Position numbers and translations under genes: made by a program | Assembly: GCF_015679185.1 (NCBI RefSeq) | Contig: NZ_CP064939.1 | Span: 4,278,001-4,342,000, forward strand | Source of the DNA: Pedobacter endophyticus | GTDB lineage: Bacteria > Bacteroidota > Bacteroidia > Sphingobacteriales > Sphingobacteriaceae | Reading direction: 5' to 3' | Length of the DNA stretch: 64,000 nt | Notes under the pieces: generated by a model | The model's database searches: none | What the model saw: the letters and a program-made list of their open reading frames with translations, nothing else | What the model was told of the DNA's origin: nothing | In this document: piece by piece, positions 50,801 to 59,244 of the stretch | Layout of the letters: each line of letters starts with the position of its first letter | How positions within the stretch are numbered: position 1 is the first letter of the stretch

Positions 50801-50999
50801 TGGGCGCAACAGAAACGGTAAAAACGCCGTTTGAGTTGGTCACCCCAATTACTTTTTTATCAACGCTGATATTTGCACCCGGTATTTCGGCCTGGTTATC
50901 AAATATGGTACCCGTTACCGTCTTTTTTGTTTGTGCCCTTAATTCCTGATTGATACCAAAAAACAGGCCCAACAGAACAAATATGTAAATATATCTCAT
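47835..50999 (-). CDS. SusC/RagA family TonB-linked outer-membrane transporter
   Basis: 1054 residues. Signal peptide ends LRAQ|TKK. CarboxypepD_reg-like domain (27-105; VTGTIFDNQAEIPGANISV) and plug (about 110-240) with the SusC signature VASIEVLKDASATALYGSRG and AYGVILITTKRG. The barrel runs to the aromatic C-terminus VNLNIEF, as needed for Bam insertion. There is no N-terminal STN domain, so no direct anti-sigma signalling. It imports oligomers through the outer membrane with TonB, paired with the SusD that follows. Confidence 0.94.
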   Translation of the reverse strand: MRYIYIFVLLGLFFGINQELRAQTKKTVTGTIFDNQAEIPGANISVDKKVIGVTNSNGVFTVSVAPNAVLEISAVGYKTIKISVAGKTNLGTIKLATDVTTLNTVQVSGGYVTRSKEISLGSSVTISGKDLQATPSANITDMLQGKVPGLNIQQNTGSPGVRGSLNIRGLSTISTSGAGNDAYLQPTSPLFVIDGVPVDDNQDFSYGFQTAGPGLSPLALIPQEDVASIEVLKDASATALYGSRGAYGVILITTKRGNSKVPIVRYTGKFFVSTVPKLRSVIGGKDERALRIQQILASDTSYYHALGLINGTPFISDSLNVYLNNSTDWQSYFYRTTYNQTHNLDISGGDQAFNYKAVLNYFDQKGIQQNTGFSRYSLRMNMQYQPNEKFKLFATINSGLGKQRKGSGNGLINTGIATGGASSSLLPPPSLYSSVNSVLGSVSTDNDNKTIDLNSTIELRYQIIKNLSITSNFNYTLNTGTEDNFRPAIISDGTASLFAFNSVKNAIYNRNLLQYNVSWGGITEDDDHNILAYVFNDVTSTNFKADALQNDKIVNDFLRGPIVPQYGFRQSLGGTLNNFYQTRAASFAGSFTYSYKRRYVLNSTYRFDGSSSNGPEAGYTKSPSIGLKWNLNNEAFMQGTKNWLDYIFAQVTYGTVIQPSGGVYDVYGRYVSAANYNGTSSVAISSGRAPNTNLQPIKNTTYNFNFEFGVLKSRLRGSFDAYYKQTDNLFGAKALSNVRGFEEITNNESALVNIGYEGSLTASLLPNESKSRFTISVNGAINNDYLVALPNGVRQRISIDEANGQSILTRLGTNALSNFIYNTKGVYANTADVPVDPLTGLRYRVGSGSGNLLNYFRAGDPRYTDVNGDYIFDGQDLVDAGSSQINFSGGVTLDFRYERFSAQVQGTCILGRDILNNALAAQFQAFSNPVTPSGLVPISEYDIWTHPGQVAKYPNPYDYLRSGIVFPYRYAQTLFQEDGSFFKLNYITLGYTLNPKFTQRIGMTRIAIGATASNLFMISNYSGPNPEAVSALGRDSSGGYPVPKTFTVNLNIEF

Positions 51000-51034
51000 C
51001 TTCGATAAATTAATTTTCTTTCAGGTTCTCCTTA

Positions 51035-52063
51035 TTATTCGTTAGTAAATTTGGGTCGTTCTGTTTTAAACCAGAAGATAATGGTCCAGTTACCCGGCTC
51101 GAAAAGGCTAAAGTTGAGGCCAATTAAAGCCCTTTCCTGTATGTTTCCGAAACCCTGACGCTCATATCTGAAAATCGCAGAAGCCTGGCGCCCCCCTCCA
51201 GTGGTATATTTTGTTTGGTAGCTTGCCAGTGGGATCGGGTAGGCCACATCGTATTTAACCGAATCGCTGTTTTTAACCATGTTAAAGCCGTGTACCAGGT
51301 TTTCCCAATCTGTCTTAGCAAACATATTCGGATCGATTGTTTGCTGTAACGTATCGATAAACTTGAATGAAAGGGAGTTGCCTGAGGCATTATTCTTTTT
51401 AAACTGTACCTCTACATCCGATGAACCAAATAAATACCTGCCCGTTTTTTCTCCGCGAATATTACTCATGATAGAGGGAGAAATACCGGTAGTTGTAGCC
51501 TGGCCTGTTACAGCATTTAGGTTAGATGGTTCGTAAGCACGCTCTTTATAAGGACGTAGCTTAAAATTTTTGAAATACTTACGCCCGCCAGAATTTGAAA
51601 CTTCTACATCGAATACATAACCAGAATCGGGCTGCGCTTTAACGAAATTGGAATTGGCCTTGCTCCACATTAAAAACTGACCTGAATGCTGACGGATTTC
51701 GAACAACTGGTGGTTTTCGGTTGTACGTTTGGCTTCAATTTCGGCAATAGATTTCTCTGTGCCATCGTAAGCTGTTTTCCAAACCTGAACCGGAAAATAT
51801 TCGGTTAGTTCCGGAGCAGGTTCGCCGTTGAAACGGCGCATGTTCACAATTTTAAAATCGAGGGGAACAGACGAACTCCCGATAAAGAAATTGTCTGAAA
51901 ACAAGTTATTTCGCCCCAAAACCGGTTGATATTGGGTGGTTGTAAACTGCGAATCGCTGCCGAGAGATAAACGCTCTTTGGGAAGATTCTTTTTACAGGC
52001 TGTGATCATCAGGATGTTAAACACCATGAATCCCGCTAGTGATAAATATGTTTTGTTGTTCAT
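51035..52063 (-). CDS. DUF5007-type lipoprotein
   Basis: 342 residues. Signal MITAC|KKN. Predicted beta-rich; motifs LGRNNLFSDNFFIGSSSVPL, EYFPVQVWKTAYDGTEKS and FRYERQGFGNIQERALIG. No catalytic signature. Similar proteins (DUF5007) occur after FAS1 in SusCD loci of Sphingobacteriaceae. Probably a surface lipoprotein of the first SusCD set. It lies 11 nt after FAS1 and 35 nt before the next SusC. Confidence 0.65.
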   Translation of the reverse strand: MNNKTYLSLAGFMVFNILMITACKKNLPKERLSLGSDSQFTTTQYQPVLGRNNLFSDNFFIGSSSVPLDFKIVNMRRFNGEPAPELTEYFPVQVWKTAYDGTEKSIAEIEAKRTTENHQLFEIRQHSGQFLMWSKANSNFVKAQPDSGYVFDVEVSNSGGRKYFKNFKLRPYKERAYEPSNLNAVTGQATTTGISPSIMSNIRGEKTGRYLFGSSDVEVQFKKNNASGNSLSFKFIDTLQQTIDPNMFAKTDWENLVHGFNMVKNSDSVKYDVAYPIPLASYQTKYTTGGGRQASAIFRYERQGFGNIQERALIGLNFSLFEPGNWTIIFWFKTERPKFTNE

Positions 52064-52074
52064 TACGCTAAATC

Positions 52075-52755
52075 TTATTGATTAACTCTACTTACAAATT
52101 CATTAAAACCATAATCGTGCAAGGGTGCCAGGATGTTGATCACCCCATTTTTGGCCTTAATATTTACCGCATTGGTATTGGCACGTTGCCAATACTTTTC
52201 GAAAATGCTGTTTTTAGGATCGCTGTAAATGATGGATTGCGGGCCACCTTGCACAAATCCCGAAGCATTCAGTTTATTGTACTTGATATGCATCGGATAG
52301 CTATTTTTTAAGCTGATGAACAAAGCGCCATCGGCAAAGGGCACATAGGCATCAGTCGTTCTCGAACCCCGAATAACGTAGCGCCAGGTCATCAATTCAA
52401 GTGAATCGAGGTTACAATCTGTTAAATACAAAGGTGTTTTTCCCTGATCCTTACGTAAAATGTTCAGGTTTTTTATCGCCGCCTCAAAACTTGCATTGGT
52501 AGGTGCGAAAAGCGTGATGTTACTATTCTCCAGGCTATCTTTAATTTCCGGTAACCTGTTTAGTACCAGTAAGAGCGAATCGAATGTGTTTGCCGGCTGG
52601 GCCTGCAAGTATTGCAGTACCGTTCCATCAAATTCCTTTACCGTGTTTTCATAGGCGTAATACTCCGAATTTTTCTTACAGGCAGTAAAGGTTGTGCCTA
52701 GCAAGGCCACTACAACAATTGGCCAGGCCATCAATTTTCTATTTCTATTTATCAT
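52075..52755 (-). CDS. Fasciclin (FAS1) domain lipoprotein
   Basis: 226 residues. Signal TFTAC|KKN. FAS1 domain with NITLFAPTNASFEAA (H1) and NGVINILAPLHDYGFNEF (H2 and end). Likely an outer-membrane adhesion or scaffolding component. It lies 23 nt after SusD and 11 nt before DUF5007. Paralogous in place, but only distantly in sequence, to the FAS1 protein at 45.6-46.3 kb. Confidence 0.82.
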   Translation of the reverse strand: MINRNRKLMAWPIVVVALLGTTFTACKKNSEYYAYENTVKEFDGTVLQYLQAQPANTFDSLLLVLNRLPEIKDSLENSNITLFAPTNASFEAAIKNLNILRKDQGKTPLYLTDCNLDSLELMTWRYVIRGSRTTDAYVPFADGALFISLKNSYPMHIKYNKLNASGFVQGGPQSIIYSDPKNSIFEKYWQRANTNAVNIKAKNGVINILAPLHDYGFNEFVSRVNQ

Positions 52756-52778
52756 CTTTATTTAAATGATTTATGTCC

Positions 52779-54344
52779 TTAATTCCAATATGGATTTTGT
52801 TTAATTTGATTGTTAGCGTTCAGGATATCGCTTGATACCGGCCAATAAATGCCCCCACTGCTAATTAAGGTGTTAAATGCGGGGTTGTTGCGTTTAATCT
52901 TGTTGTATCTCACCAAATCATACCAACGCCACCCTTCTCCCATGAGCTCCCTTCTGCGTTCAGCAAAAATTGCATCAATTAAATCGATCGGTGTAGCCGA
53001 TGTATAAGGCGAGGTTCCCCTCAAATCAGCGGCCTTGTTTAGTGTACTTATTGCCTCGTTCCGGGAGCCTAAAACAGCTAATGCTTCGGCCCTTAACAGC
53101 AGTACTTCTTCTAAACGGGTAAATACCACTGCAGAAGTAAAGAAAGCCAGGTTTCCACTGGTTTGTCCATCTCCAATCACCTTAATTTTGCTAAATATTG
53201 GGCGTTCGCTGATGTAGTTAGTGAAGTAATTTGTACGGTACAACTTGGTTAAAGGATCGATACTGAAACGTTCATCTTTCGGATCAGTAAAGGCTTTCCG
53301 AATGGTATCTTTTGGTACAAAAATTTCGGGATACTCTTTTAATATCAAAGGTTTGGCCAGTGTAAGCTGCTCTATATGCCCATTGGCCGTTGCCTCGCCC
53401 AAGCCATATTCAAAGGCATAACCAATAATTTGCTGTACACGCTTATATACAAAAGGGCTGTAACTGCCATCATTTTCAGTAAGTTCATTTGTGGTAACGT
53501 ATTTGACGTTCACACCATCGCCGTTGAGCTGCGTAACATTGTCAACAAAAAATTTGGTATAAACATCGCAATCCAGATATTTGCCTTGCCATGCAGCGAT
53601 ATGTGCAAGAACAGCGTAAGCCGACATCTTGGTAAACACCGTGCCGCACCAGCTAGCCCAGCTCCCTCCATAGTATAAGCCTGGTAAAAGCGGATCGTTA
53701 CTTCCGTATCTGAAAGGCAGTATTTTGGCCGCTGCCAGGAGTTCCGAGGTGGCAAAACCCAACACCCGATCTTGCGATGTACGCGGCTTTGTAGAAAATT
53801 GCCCGTCGTGCGAACTTGTTAATAAGGGTACATCTCCCCAAATCCGAACCATGTAAAAATAAGCAAAAGCACGAACGGCTCTGGCCTGTGCCACATCGGC
53901 CCGGTTGTTAATGGCTGTATAACGCGGATCGTTGTCAACAATTTCATGCGAACGCTCGATTAACACACTGGCCGCATTAATAACCGAATAAAACCGCCTC
54001 CAGTTCGTAATTCTGTTTAATGTCGGGAAAGAAGCATTTAGTTTACCATCAATAATGGCCTTTAAATCGCTTCGGTTTGTAGCAACAAAATCGCCCTGCC
54101 GTAAATCGCCCATTAACCAGTGGGTATTATCAGCTACCAATGCCGTTCGCATTAAGGCATACATCCCAATTAATGCCGCTTTGGCATCCTCTTGATTTTT
54201 CCATTGGTTCTCTTCAGCAACCAGCCTGGTTGATTTTTCATCCAAAACTTTTTTACAGGAAAAATTAAGGCTGCTTAGCGAGAGTAGTAATAGCGCAATT
54301 AAAAACTTAGTTAATTTAACGCCGGTATATTTTGATGATCTCAT
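52779..54344 (-). CDS. SusD/RagB family outer-membrane lipoprotein
   Basis: 521 residues. Signal LNFSC|KKVLDEK. SusD helices: AQARAVRAFAYFYMVRIWGDVPLL, and the C-terminal DAIFAERRRELMGEGWRWYD stretch. It partners the SusC 12 nt upstream. Ligand not deducible. Confidence 0.92.
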   Translation of the reverse strand: MRSSKYTGVKLTKFLIALLLLSLSSLNFSCKKVLDEKSTRLVAEENQWKNQEDAKAALIGMYALMRTALVADNTHWLMGDLRQGDFVATNRSDLKAIIDGKLNASFPTLNRITNWRRFYSVINAASVLIERSHEIVDNDPRYTAINNRADVAQARAVRAFAYFYMVRIWGDVPLLTSSHDGQFSTKPRTSQDRVLGFATSELLAAAKILPFRYGSNDPLLPGLYYGGSWASWCGTVFTKMSAYAVLAHIAAWQGKYLDCDVYTKFFVDNVTQLNGDGVNVKYVTTNELTENDGSYSPFVYKRVQQIIGYAFEYGLGEATANGHIEQLTLAKPLILKEYPEIFVPKDTIRKAFTDPKDERFSIDPLTKLYRTNYFTNYISERPIFSKIKVIGDGQTSGNLAFFTSAVVFTRLEEVLLLRAEALAVLGSRNEAISTLNKAADLRGTSPYTSATPIDLIDAIFAERRRELMGEGWRWYDLVRYNKIKRNNPAFNTLISSGGIYWPVSSDILNANNQIKQNPYWN

Positions 54345-54356
54345 AAATTTGCGCTG

Positions 54357-57300
54357 TTATAAATCTAATTTTAAACCTAATATGTATGTTCGGGCAATTG
54401 GTAAACTCGTGCCTGTATAAATACCCGTGTAGTTTACCAACTCAGGATCGGTACCTGAAAAACTGGATAGGGTTAACAGGTTACTGCCGGTGAGGTACAC
54501 GTATGCTCTTTTGAAACCCTTTTTACCTTTCCCCAAAATATTTGCTTTCGAAAAATCGTAACCCAGTGTTACCGAACGAAGCTTTACATAAGAAGTGCTT
54601 TCTAAAAACAAATCCTGATCGGCACGGTAAGGAATTACGTTGCTCCACGCATTGTAAATGGGGTAAGTTTTTAAGTTATCGGTGGTTTGCCACGAAGTAA
54701 TTTCTTTAATGGAGTTGATATCATTTCTCGATTCGCGGTTGGCAAAATCGTATCTGGCAACATCGAACTGGTTAATGGATTTTTGACCTAAAGCAAAGAA
54801 GACATTGAAATTAAGATCGAAATTTTGGTACGAGAAGTCGTTTATCCAGCCACCGATAAAATTTGGTGCCCGATTTCCTATGAATTGTTTATCAGCAGAA
54901 TTTACATCGTAATCGCCATTTGTATCCAGCCATTTAGGATCACCAGCTTTTAACGGTTGGCCGTTAAAAGTTAATTTTTGTCCGTTTGCCGAATTAGTTG
55001 GTACCTCGGCATCGCTGTTGTAAATGCCATTGTTGATATACAACCAATAGGCACCCACAGGTTGGCCTACCTGCAATTTGTTATCGCCAATTACCAATTC
55101 GTTTAAGCCGTCAGGCAATGCCCTTAACTCATTTTTATTGTAGTTGAAATTTACCGATGTACGCCAGTTAAAAGCTTTATGCTGGATAATACCTGCTGAA
55201 AGCAATAAATCGATGCCTTTATTGTTAATGGCCATGCCATTTTTAAAAATACTGGTATAACCGCTTTCGCTTGATAAAGGGATATTTATTAATTGATTCT
55301 TATCGTCGCGGTTGTAAAAAGTGATCGCTGCAGTCAGGCGGTTTTTTAACACGGTTGAAGAAGCCGAAATATTTAAACGATCGGAATAGGGCAGGGTAAT
55401 GCCGTACCCTACCCAGCCCGTATTGTAGGGACGTGAGATTCCAACACCATTACTTGATGGAATGGTTGGTTCTTCCGGCCATCCGTATTCTGTGCGGTAT
55501 TGTGGGCCCGCGGCAAAACGGTCGTCAGTATAAATTTTTGCTGATCTTCCCCACGATGCGCCAACTTTTAAATCGTTGAAGAAAGTGTTTTGGGTTAAAA
55601 ACTGGTTTTTCAAACTCCATTCCGCACTGAATGCAGGGGTTGTAACCCAACGGCTGTCGGGTTGACCTCTGGAAGAACCATCCCTCCGTAAAACAGCGCC
55701 GAAATTTAACAGGTTTTTATACCTGTATTTAGCGGAAGCATAAAAGGACATCAGCCCATTTTCCATCTTATCGGTATACCTGAACACGTAAAAATTATCA
55801 ATTGCATTTAAATAATTTGAACTTCCTGCATTCCCGTTCACTACGTTTAATTTGATAAAATCACTTCTTCCTTCGTATCCCCTTGCATAATTATATTTAG
55901 AGATATCATTTTGAACAGATTGTCCGAGGATAAAATCAAAGGAATGTGATTTGTTTAATCGGTAACTATAAGATAATGTGTTGTTTATGCCAAAGCGCTG
56001 ATTAAAACCAAAATAGTTCGATACAAAATTCACTCCATCCATTAAAGTGGTTGGGAAAAAGGCATCGCGGATGCCTTCATTATAATCAAATACAAGGGCT
56101 GTATTAAAATGTAATTTAGGCATGATTTCAGCGTTAATTGCCAATGAACCATTTAGCAGGTTGCTGCGGTTATCATCCACCGCCTTTTTGTATTCATCTA
56201 AAAACGTGCGGTAATTATCTGCACTGGGCGATAGTGGATTGGTAAAATCGGGTAGGTAACGTACCTCCGCAAACCGGTCTCTTAAACTTTTATTCCGGTC
56301 TCTGTCCATTCTCGCAGCGTTCAAAAAACTCGATACCGTCATCCAGTCAAATGGCTTCATGTTAATGGCGAAATAGGCATTATATTTATCCAGCGAAGTG
56401 GCATCGGCATTGCTGGCACTTTTTTCGGCAGTACCATAAAACCTGAAATTCGCCCGCTCGCTACCGCCGGTTATGCCCATATTTACACCATAAATACCGG
56501 CATTTTTATAGTATAGATCATTCCAGTTTGAACTTCCGAAATAGTCAACGTTCGTAGAATCCCTTAAAAAGCTGGCATAACTATCGTAATTAGCCAATGT
56601 TGCGTACTTTCTATAGAATGGAGCACGGAAATTATTTTCAAATACGCCGTTTACTGTTTGAACATTTTCGGATGGAACTACACCGAAATAAGAATTTACA
56701 CTAATCTTCATGGCACCGCTCCTTGCTGATTTGGTGGTAATCCAAATCGCACCATTTGCTGCGTTCGGACCAAGCTTTGCTAAAGAAACAGGGTCTTTTA
56801 TTACTTCGATAGCTTCAATATTATCAATATCAACATTGGCCAATAAGTTGGTTGCGGGGCCAATTCTATTGTAATCGTATTTTTGTACATCGTAAGCAAA
56901 AGGGTTTTCCTGAATTAAGTGAACGCCGTTTAAATACACAGCAGGTTGTACTTCATAAATATCCCTTTTGCTGAAAATTGGCGCAGATGTTCCCTGAATG
57001 ATCATGCTTTGCTCCGTACCTGGTTCACCCGTAGTTTCCTGAACATACAAACCAGCGACGTTTCCCTTTAACATTTGTTGCAATGATAAATTAGGTACCT
57101 GCCTCGAATACCTTGTCCTCAGCGAATCTTTGGTATTCTTAAATAAACTGCTTAACGCAGTCGTCTTCCCCATCGTGATGTTTTTCGGCATTGTATCCCG
57201 TACTACAGTCGCTTTTCGTTTTTTAGTGGTGTCAGCAAGCGGATCTTTGCTTTGAAATGGAGAAGCATTGAAAAAGCTGCTTCTTACCACCTTTACGTAA

Positions 57301-57377
57301 GTTTTTGCCTGAACGTTTGGAAACCCAAAAATACATAACAACAAGGCACACGAAATCCTTGTAATGATTTTAGCCAT
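54357..57377 (-). CDS. SusC/RagA-like TonB-linked transporter without carboxypeptidase-like domain
   Basis: 1006 residues, first gene of the operon. Signal peptide ends NVQA|KTY. The usual N-terminal CarboxypepD_reg-like domain is missing; instead a charged linker (25-85) leads into a plug (about 90-220) whose signature is diverged (IEAIEVIKDPVSLAKLGPNA, then NGAIWITTKSA, against the typical IEVLKDASATALYG). The barrel has the usual C-terminal region (TGSNLLTLSSFSGTDPELV...ARTYILGLKLDL). It probably imports a different ligand from the second SusC. Preceded by a 1.1-kb spacer. Confidence 0.9.
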   Translation of the reverse strand: MAKIITRISCALLLCIFGFPNVQAKTYVKVVRSSFFNASPFQSKDPLADTTKKRKATVVRDTMPKNITMGKTTALSSLFKNTKDSLRTRYSRQVPNLSLQQMLKGNVAGLYVQETTGEPGTEQSMIIQGTSAPIFSKRDIYEVQPAVYLNGVHLIQENPFAYDVQKYDYNRIGPATNLLANVDIDNIEAIEVIKDPVSLAKLGPNAANGAIWITTKSARSGAMKISVNSYFGVVPSENVQTVNGVFENNFRAPFYRKYATLANYDSYASFLRDSTNVDYFGSSNWNDLYYKNAGIYGVNMGITGGSERANFRFYGTAEKSASNADATSLDKYNAYFAINMKPFDWMTVSSFLNAARMDRDRNKSLRDRFAEVRYLPDFTNPLSPSADNYRTFLDEYKKAVDDNRSNLLNGSLAINAEIMPKLHFNTALVFDYNEGIRDAFFPTTLMDGVNFVSNYFGFNQRFGINNTLSYSYRLNKSHSFDFILGQSVQNDISKYNYARGYEGRSDFIKLNVVNGNAGSSNYLNAIDNFYVFRYTDKMENGLMSFYASAKYRYKNLLNFGAVLRRDGSSRGQPDSRWVTTPAFSAEWSLKNQFLTQNTFFNDLKVGASWGRSAKIYTDDRFAAGPQYRTEYGWPEEPTIPSSNGVGISRPYNTGWVGYGITLPYSDRLNISASSTVLKNRLTAAITFYNRDDKNQLINIPLSSESGYTSIFKNGMAINNKGIDLLLSAGIIQHKAFNWRTSVNFNYNKNELRALPDGLNELVIGDNKLQVGQPVGAYWLYINNGIYNSDAEVPTNSANGQKLTFNGQPLKAGDPKWLDTNGDYDVNSADKQFIGNRAPNFIGGWINDFSYQNFDLNFNVFFALGQKSINQFDVARYDFANRESRNDINSIKEITSWQTTDNLKTYPIYNAWSNVIPYRADQDLFLESTSYVKLRSVTLGYDFSKANILGKGKKGFKRAYVYLTGSNLLTLSSFSGTDPELVNYTGIYTGTSLPIARTYILGLKLDL

Positions 57378-57724
57378 TTGATTAATTTTAATTAATAATT
57401 AAATGTTTGGGATGTGTTTAATTAAGCAGTAAGCAAAAAGCAATACTTAACTAAATTTTTTTAGGGCTGACTAAGTTTTTTAACAGTCAATAAATACTTA
57501 AGATGGGTATTTTAACTATTAAGCCAAAGGCAAATACTAATCAAATTTTGATTGATAGAAATTGTTGTATTATTTGGTTAGTAAATTCAATCAGCGTATT
57601 CATATTTTGTTCTGCTACCGATCTTTTTAGTTGAAAAGAAATCCGTAGCCGTAAATAATAAAAAGTTTGTTTAGTGCTGAAGTACAATGCAATATACAAG
57701 ATTGGAGTAGAACATGTATTCGTT

Positions 57725-57752
57725 TTTTTTAGACAAACGTTTGTCTAAAAAA
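57725..57752. promoter_or_regulatory. 28-bp perfect palindrome, operator candidate
   Basis: TTTTTTAGACAAAC (57725-57738) and GTTTGTCTAAAAAA (57739-57752) are exact complements. The core AGACAAACGTTTGTCT has the central CG dyad of LacI/GalR-type or TetR-type operators. It lies 350 bp from the SusC start and 730 bp from the SDR start. The outer T/A runs could also make it a bidirectional terminator. Confidence 0.6.
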
Positions 57753-57982
57753 TGCGAGGGGTGCATCCCGGGAGATCAATTGTGTGAAATTCTAAAGAAA
57801 AATAGCTATTTCTTCCAAAAAAACCGATCTAAACAACGTCATTTCAGCTAGTTATCAATACCGTATTAAAAAGCGGATTAAAAATTAGTATATATTAAGT
57901 GGAAAATATTCGGAATTTGGCATTATTTCGCGCTACAAACGGCATACAGCGGCCTTGAAAAAGAAAATATGCAAATGTTGCG

Positions 57983-57992
57983 CAAACGTTTG
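57983..57992. promoter_or_regulatory. Second CAAACGTTTG site
   Basis: CAAACGTTTG repeats the core of the palindrome 250 bp away. The flanks TTGCG (left) and ATTTGCG (right) give a wider imperfect dyad, similar to LacI-family sites. Confidence 0.5.
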
Positions 57993-58478
57993 ATTTGCGA
58001 AAATATTGCAGGTCGAATCAACATAATTCAGTAAAAAAATCGCCGTTTTTATAGGCATTTCAATGTTAAATCCGCGATTTTCTTATCATTTTACTAAAAA
58101 AAAATTTTGTGGCGATGAGAAGCCAAATTATAAGGCCCTAAAAACGATGAAGTTCCCTTCCTGGTAATCCGATAAAATTTCCTAAGTTGATTAATGGCTA
58201 GTCAAATCGTGCCTGTATCATTAGCATTTAATTTGTTCAGATCCAAATGCTACCGAAAGTAGGTTTTGGCAGGCTGAACAGCTTGGTGTTTGATGGTAAA
58301 ATACGCTAACTAATCGGGCGTAATACCTGATACGAAACGGGGTTTTATGCAAATAAGACCTGTAGTTTCCACGCAAACCTAGCGGCCTTTCAGCTTGTTT
58401 TCTAAATGGATCAGATAACTGAGATCAAATACAATGGAAAACAAAAACAGCCTTTTGCTAGAATAAACAATCACATAT

Positions 58479-59225
58479 ATGGAAGAATTAACAAAAACGA
58501 TCAATGGTCGCCGAATTATGGTAACGGGCGGTACAACAGGCATTGGCCGCGAAACCGCGTTGCGGCTTGCCAAACTTGGTGCTAAGGTATTAGTCGCCGG
58601 CACATCGCAAGAGCATCTTGAGGAAACATTAGCGGCCTGGCAGCAGTTGGAAGGCACAGGAGAACTGAACGGTATAATCACCGACCTTTCTACAGAGGAA
58701 GGTATTGGCAAACTGTTTGAAGAAGCCGACGGAATTTTTCAAAACGGGCTCGATGTATTGGTCAATAATGCTGCGCTGGCTTACGGCTCGGTGTTAGAAG
58801 GCAGTTACACAGACTGGCAAAGGGTGCTCAACACCAACCTGCTGGCTTACATGGCCTGCTCGCGAATGGCAATCGACCGGATGAAAGATAACGGCGGAAA
58901 TATTGTATCGATCGGGTCGATGAGCGCCGATGTAAGAGAGGCGCACAGTTCTGTTTATGTTGCTACCAAAGCCGGGCTACAAGGTTTTTGCGAAAGTTTG
59001 CGCAAGGAAGTCAGCGAACGCGGTGTACGCATTACCTTAATAGAACCAGGAGCGGTTGACACTGATATGCAGGCGCAAAGTACAGACGAGAAGCAACAAG
59101 CGGTAGAAAAACACGAGATGTTGAAAGCTGAAGACATTGCCCTGGCGGTATGTTATGCGCTTGAGCAAGATGAGCGATGTGATGTGGTAGAGATTCGTTT
59201 GCGGCCACGATTGCAACTGATCTGA
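58479..59225 (+). CDS. Short-chain dehydrogenase/reductase (SDR)
   Basis: 248 residues. Classical SDR: TGGTTGIG (16-23) for NAD(P), VNNAA (95-99), S147, Y160 and K164 (YVATK) catalytic residues, and IEPGAVDT afterwards. Cytosolic. Closest in feel to clavaldehyde dehydrogenase/serine dehydrogenase-like SDRs, but the substrate cannot be named. It forms an operon with the zinc dehydrogenase 19 nt downstream, suggesting two oxidation steps on a polyol, sugar or hydroxy acid. CAAACGTTTG sites upstream may regulate it. Confidence 0.88.
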   Translation: MEELTKTINGRRIMVTGGTTGIGRETALRLAKLGAKVLVAGTSQEHLEETLAAWQQLEGTGELNGIITDLSTEEGIGKLFEEADGIFQNGLDVLVNNAALAYGSVLEGSYTDWQRVLNTNLLAYMACSRMAIDRMKDNGGNIVSIGSMSADVREAHSSVYVATKAGLQGFCESLRKEVSERGVRITLIEPGAVDTDMQAQSTDEKQQAVEKHEMLKAEDIALAVCYALEQDERCDVVEIRLRPRLQLI

Positions 59226-59244
59226 TTATAGCAAATTAAAATCG

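Larger units (their letters stand above)
57378..58478. other. Regulatory spacer between the SusCD operon and the SDR operon
   Basis: 1.1 kb without a convincing ORF, between two divergent operons. Contains the palindromes at 57725-57752 and 57983-57992. Promoter boxes could not be assigned with confidence. No regulator gene (LacI, AraC, ECF sigma) is encoded here. Confidence 0.55.

Noticed and set aside
38430..57377. A classical polysaccharide utilization locus
   Set aside because: SusCD pairs are present but no glycoside hydrolase, polysaccharide lyase or carbohydrate esterase was recognised, so the polysaccharide label is not supported.
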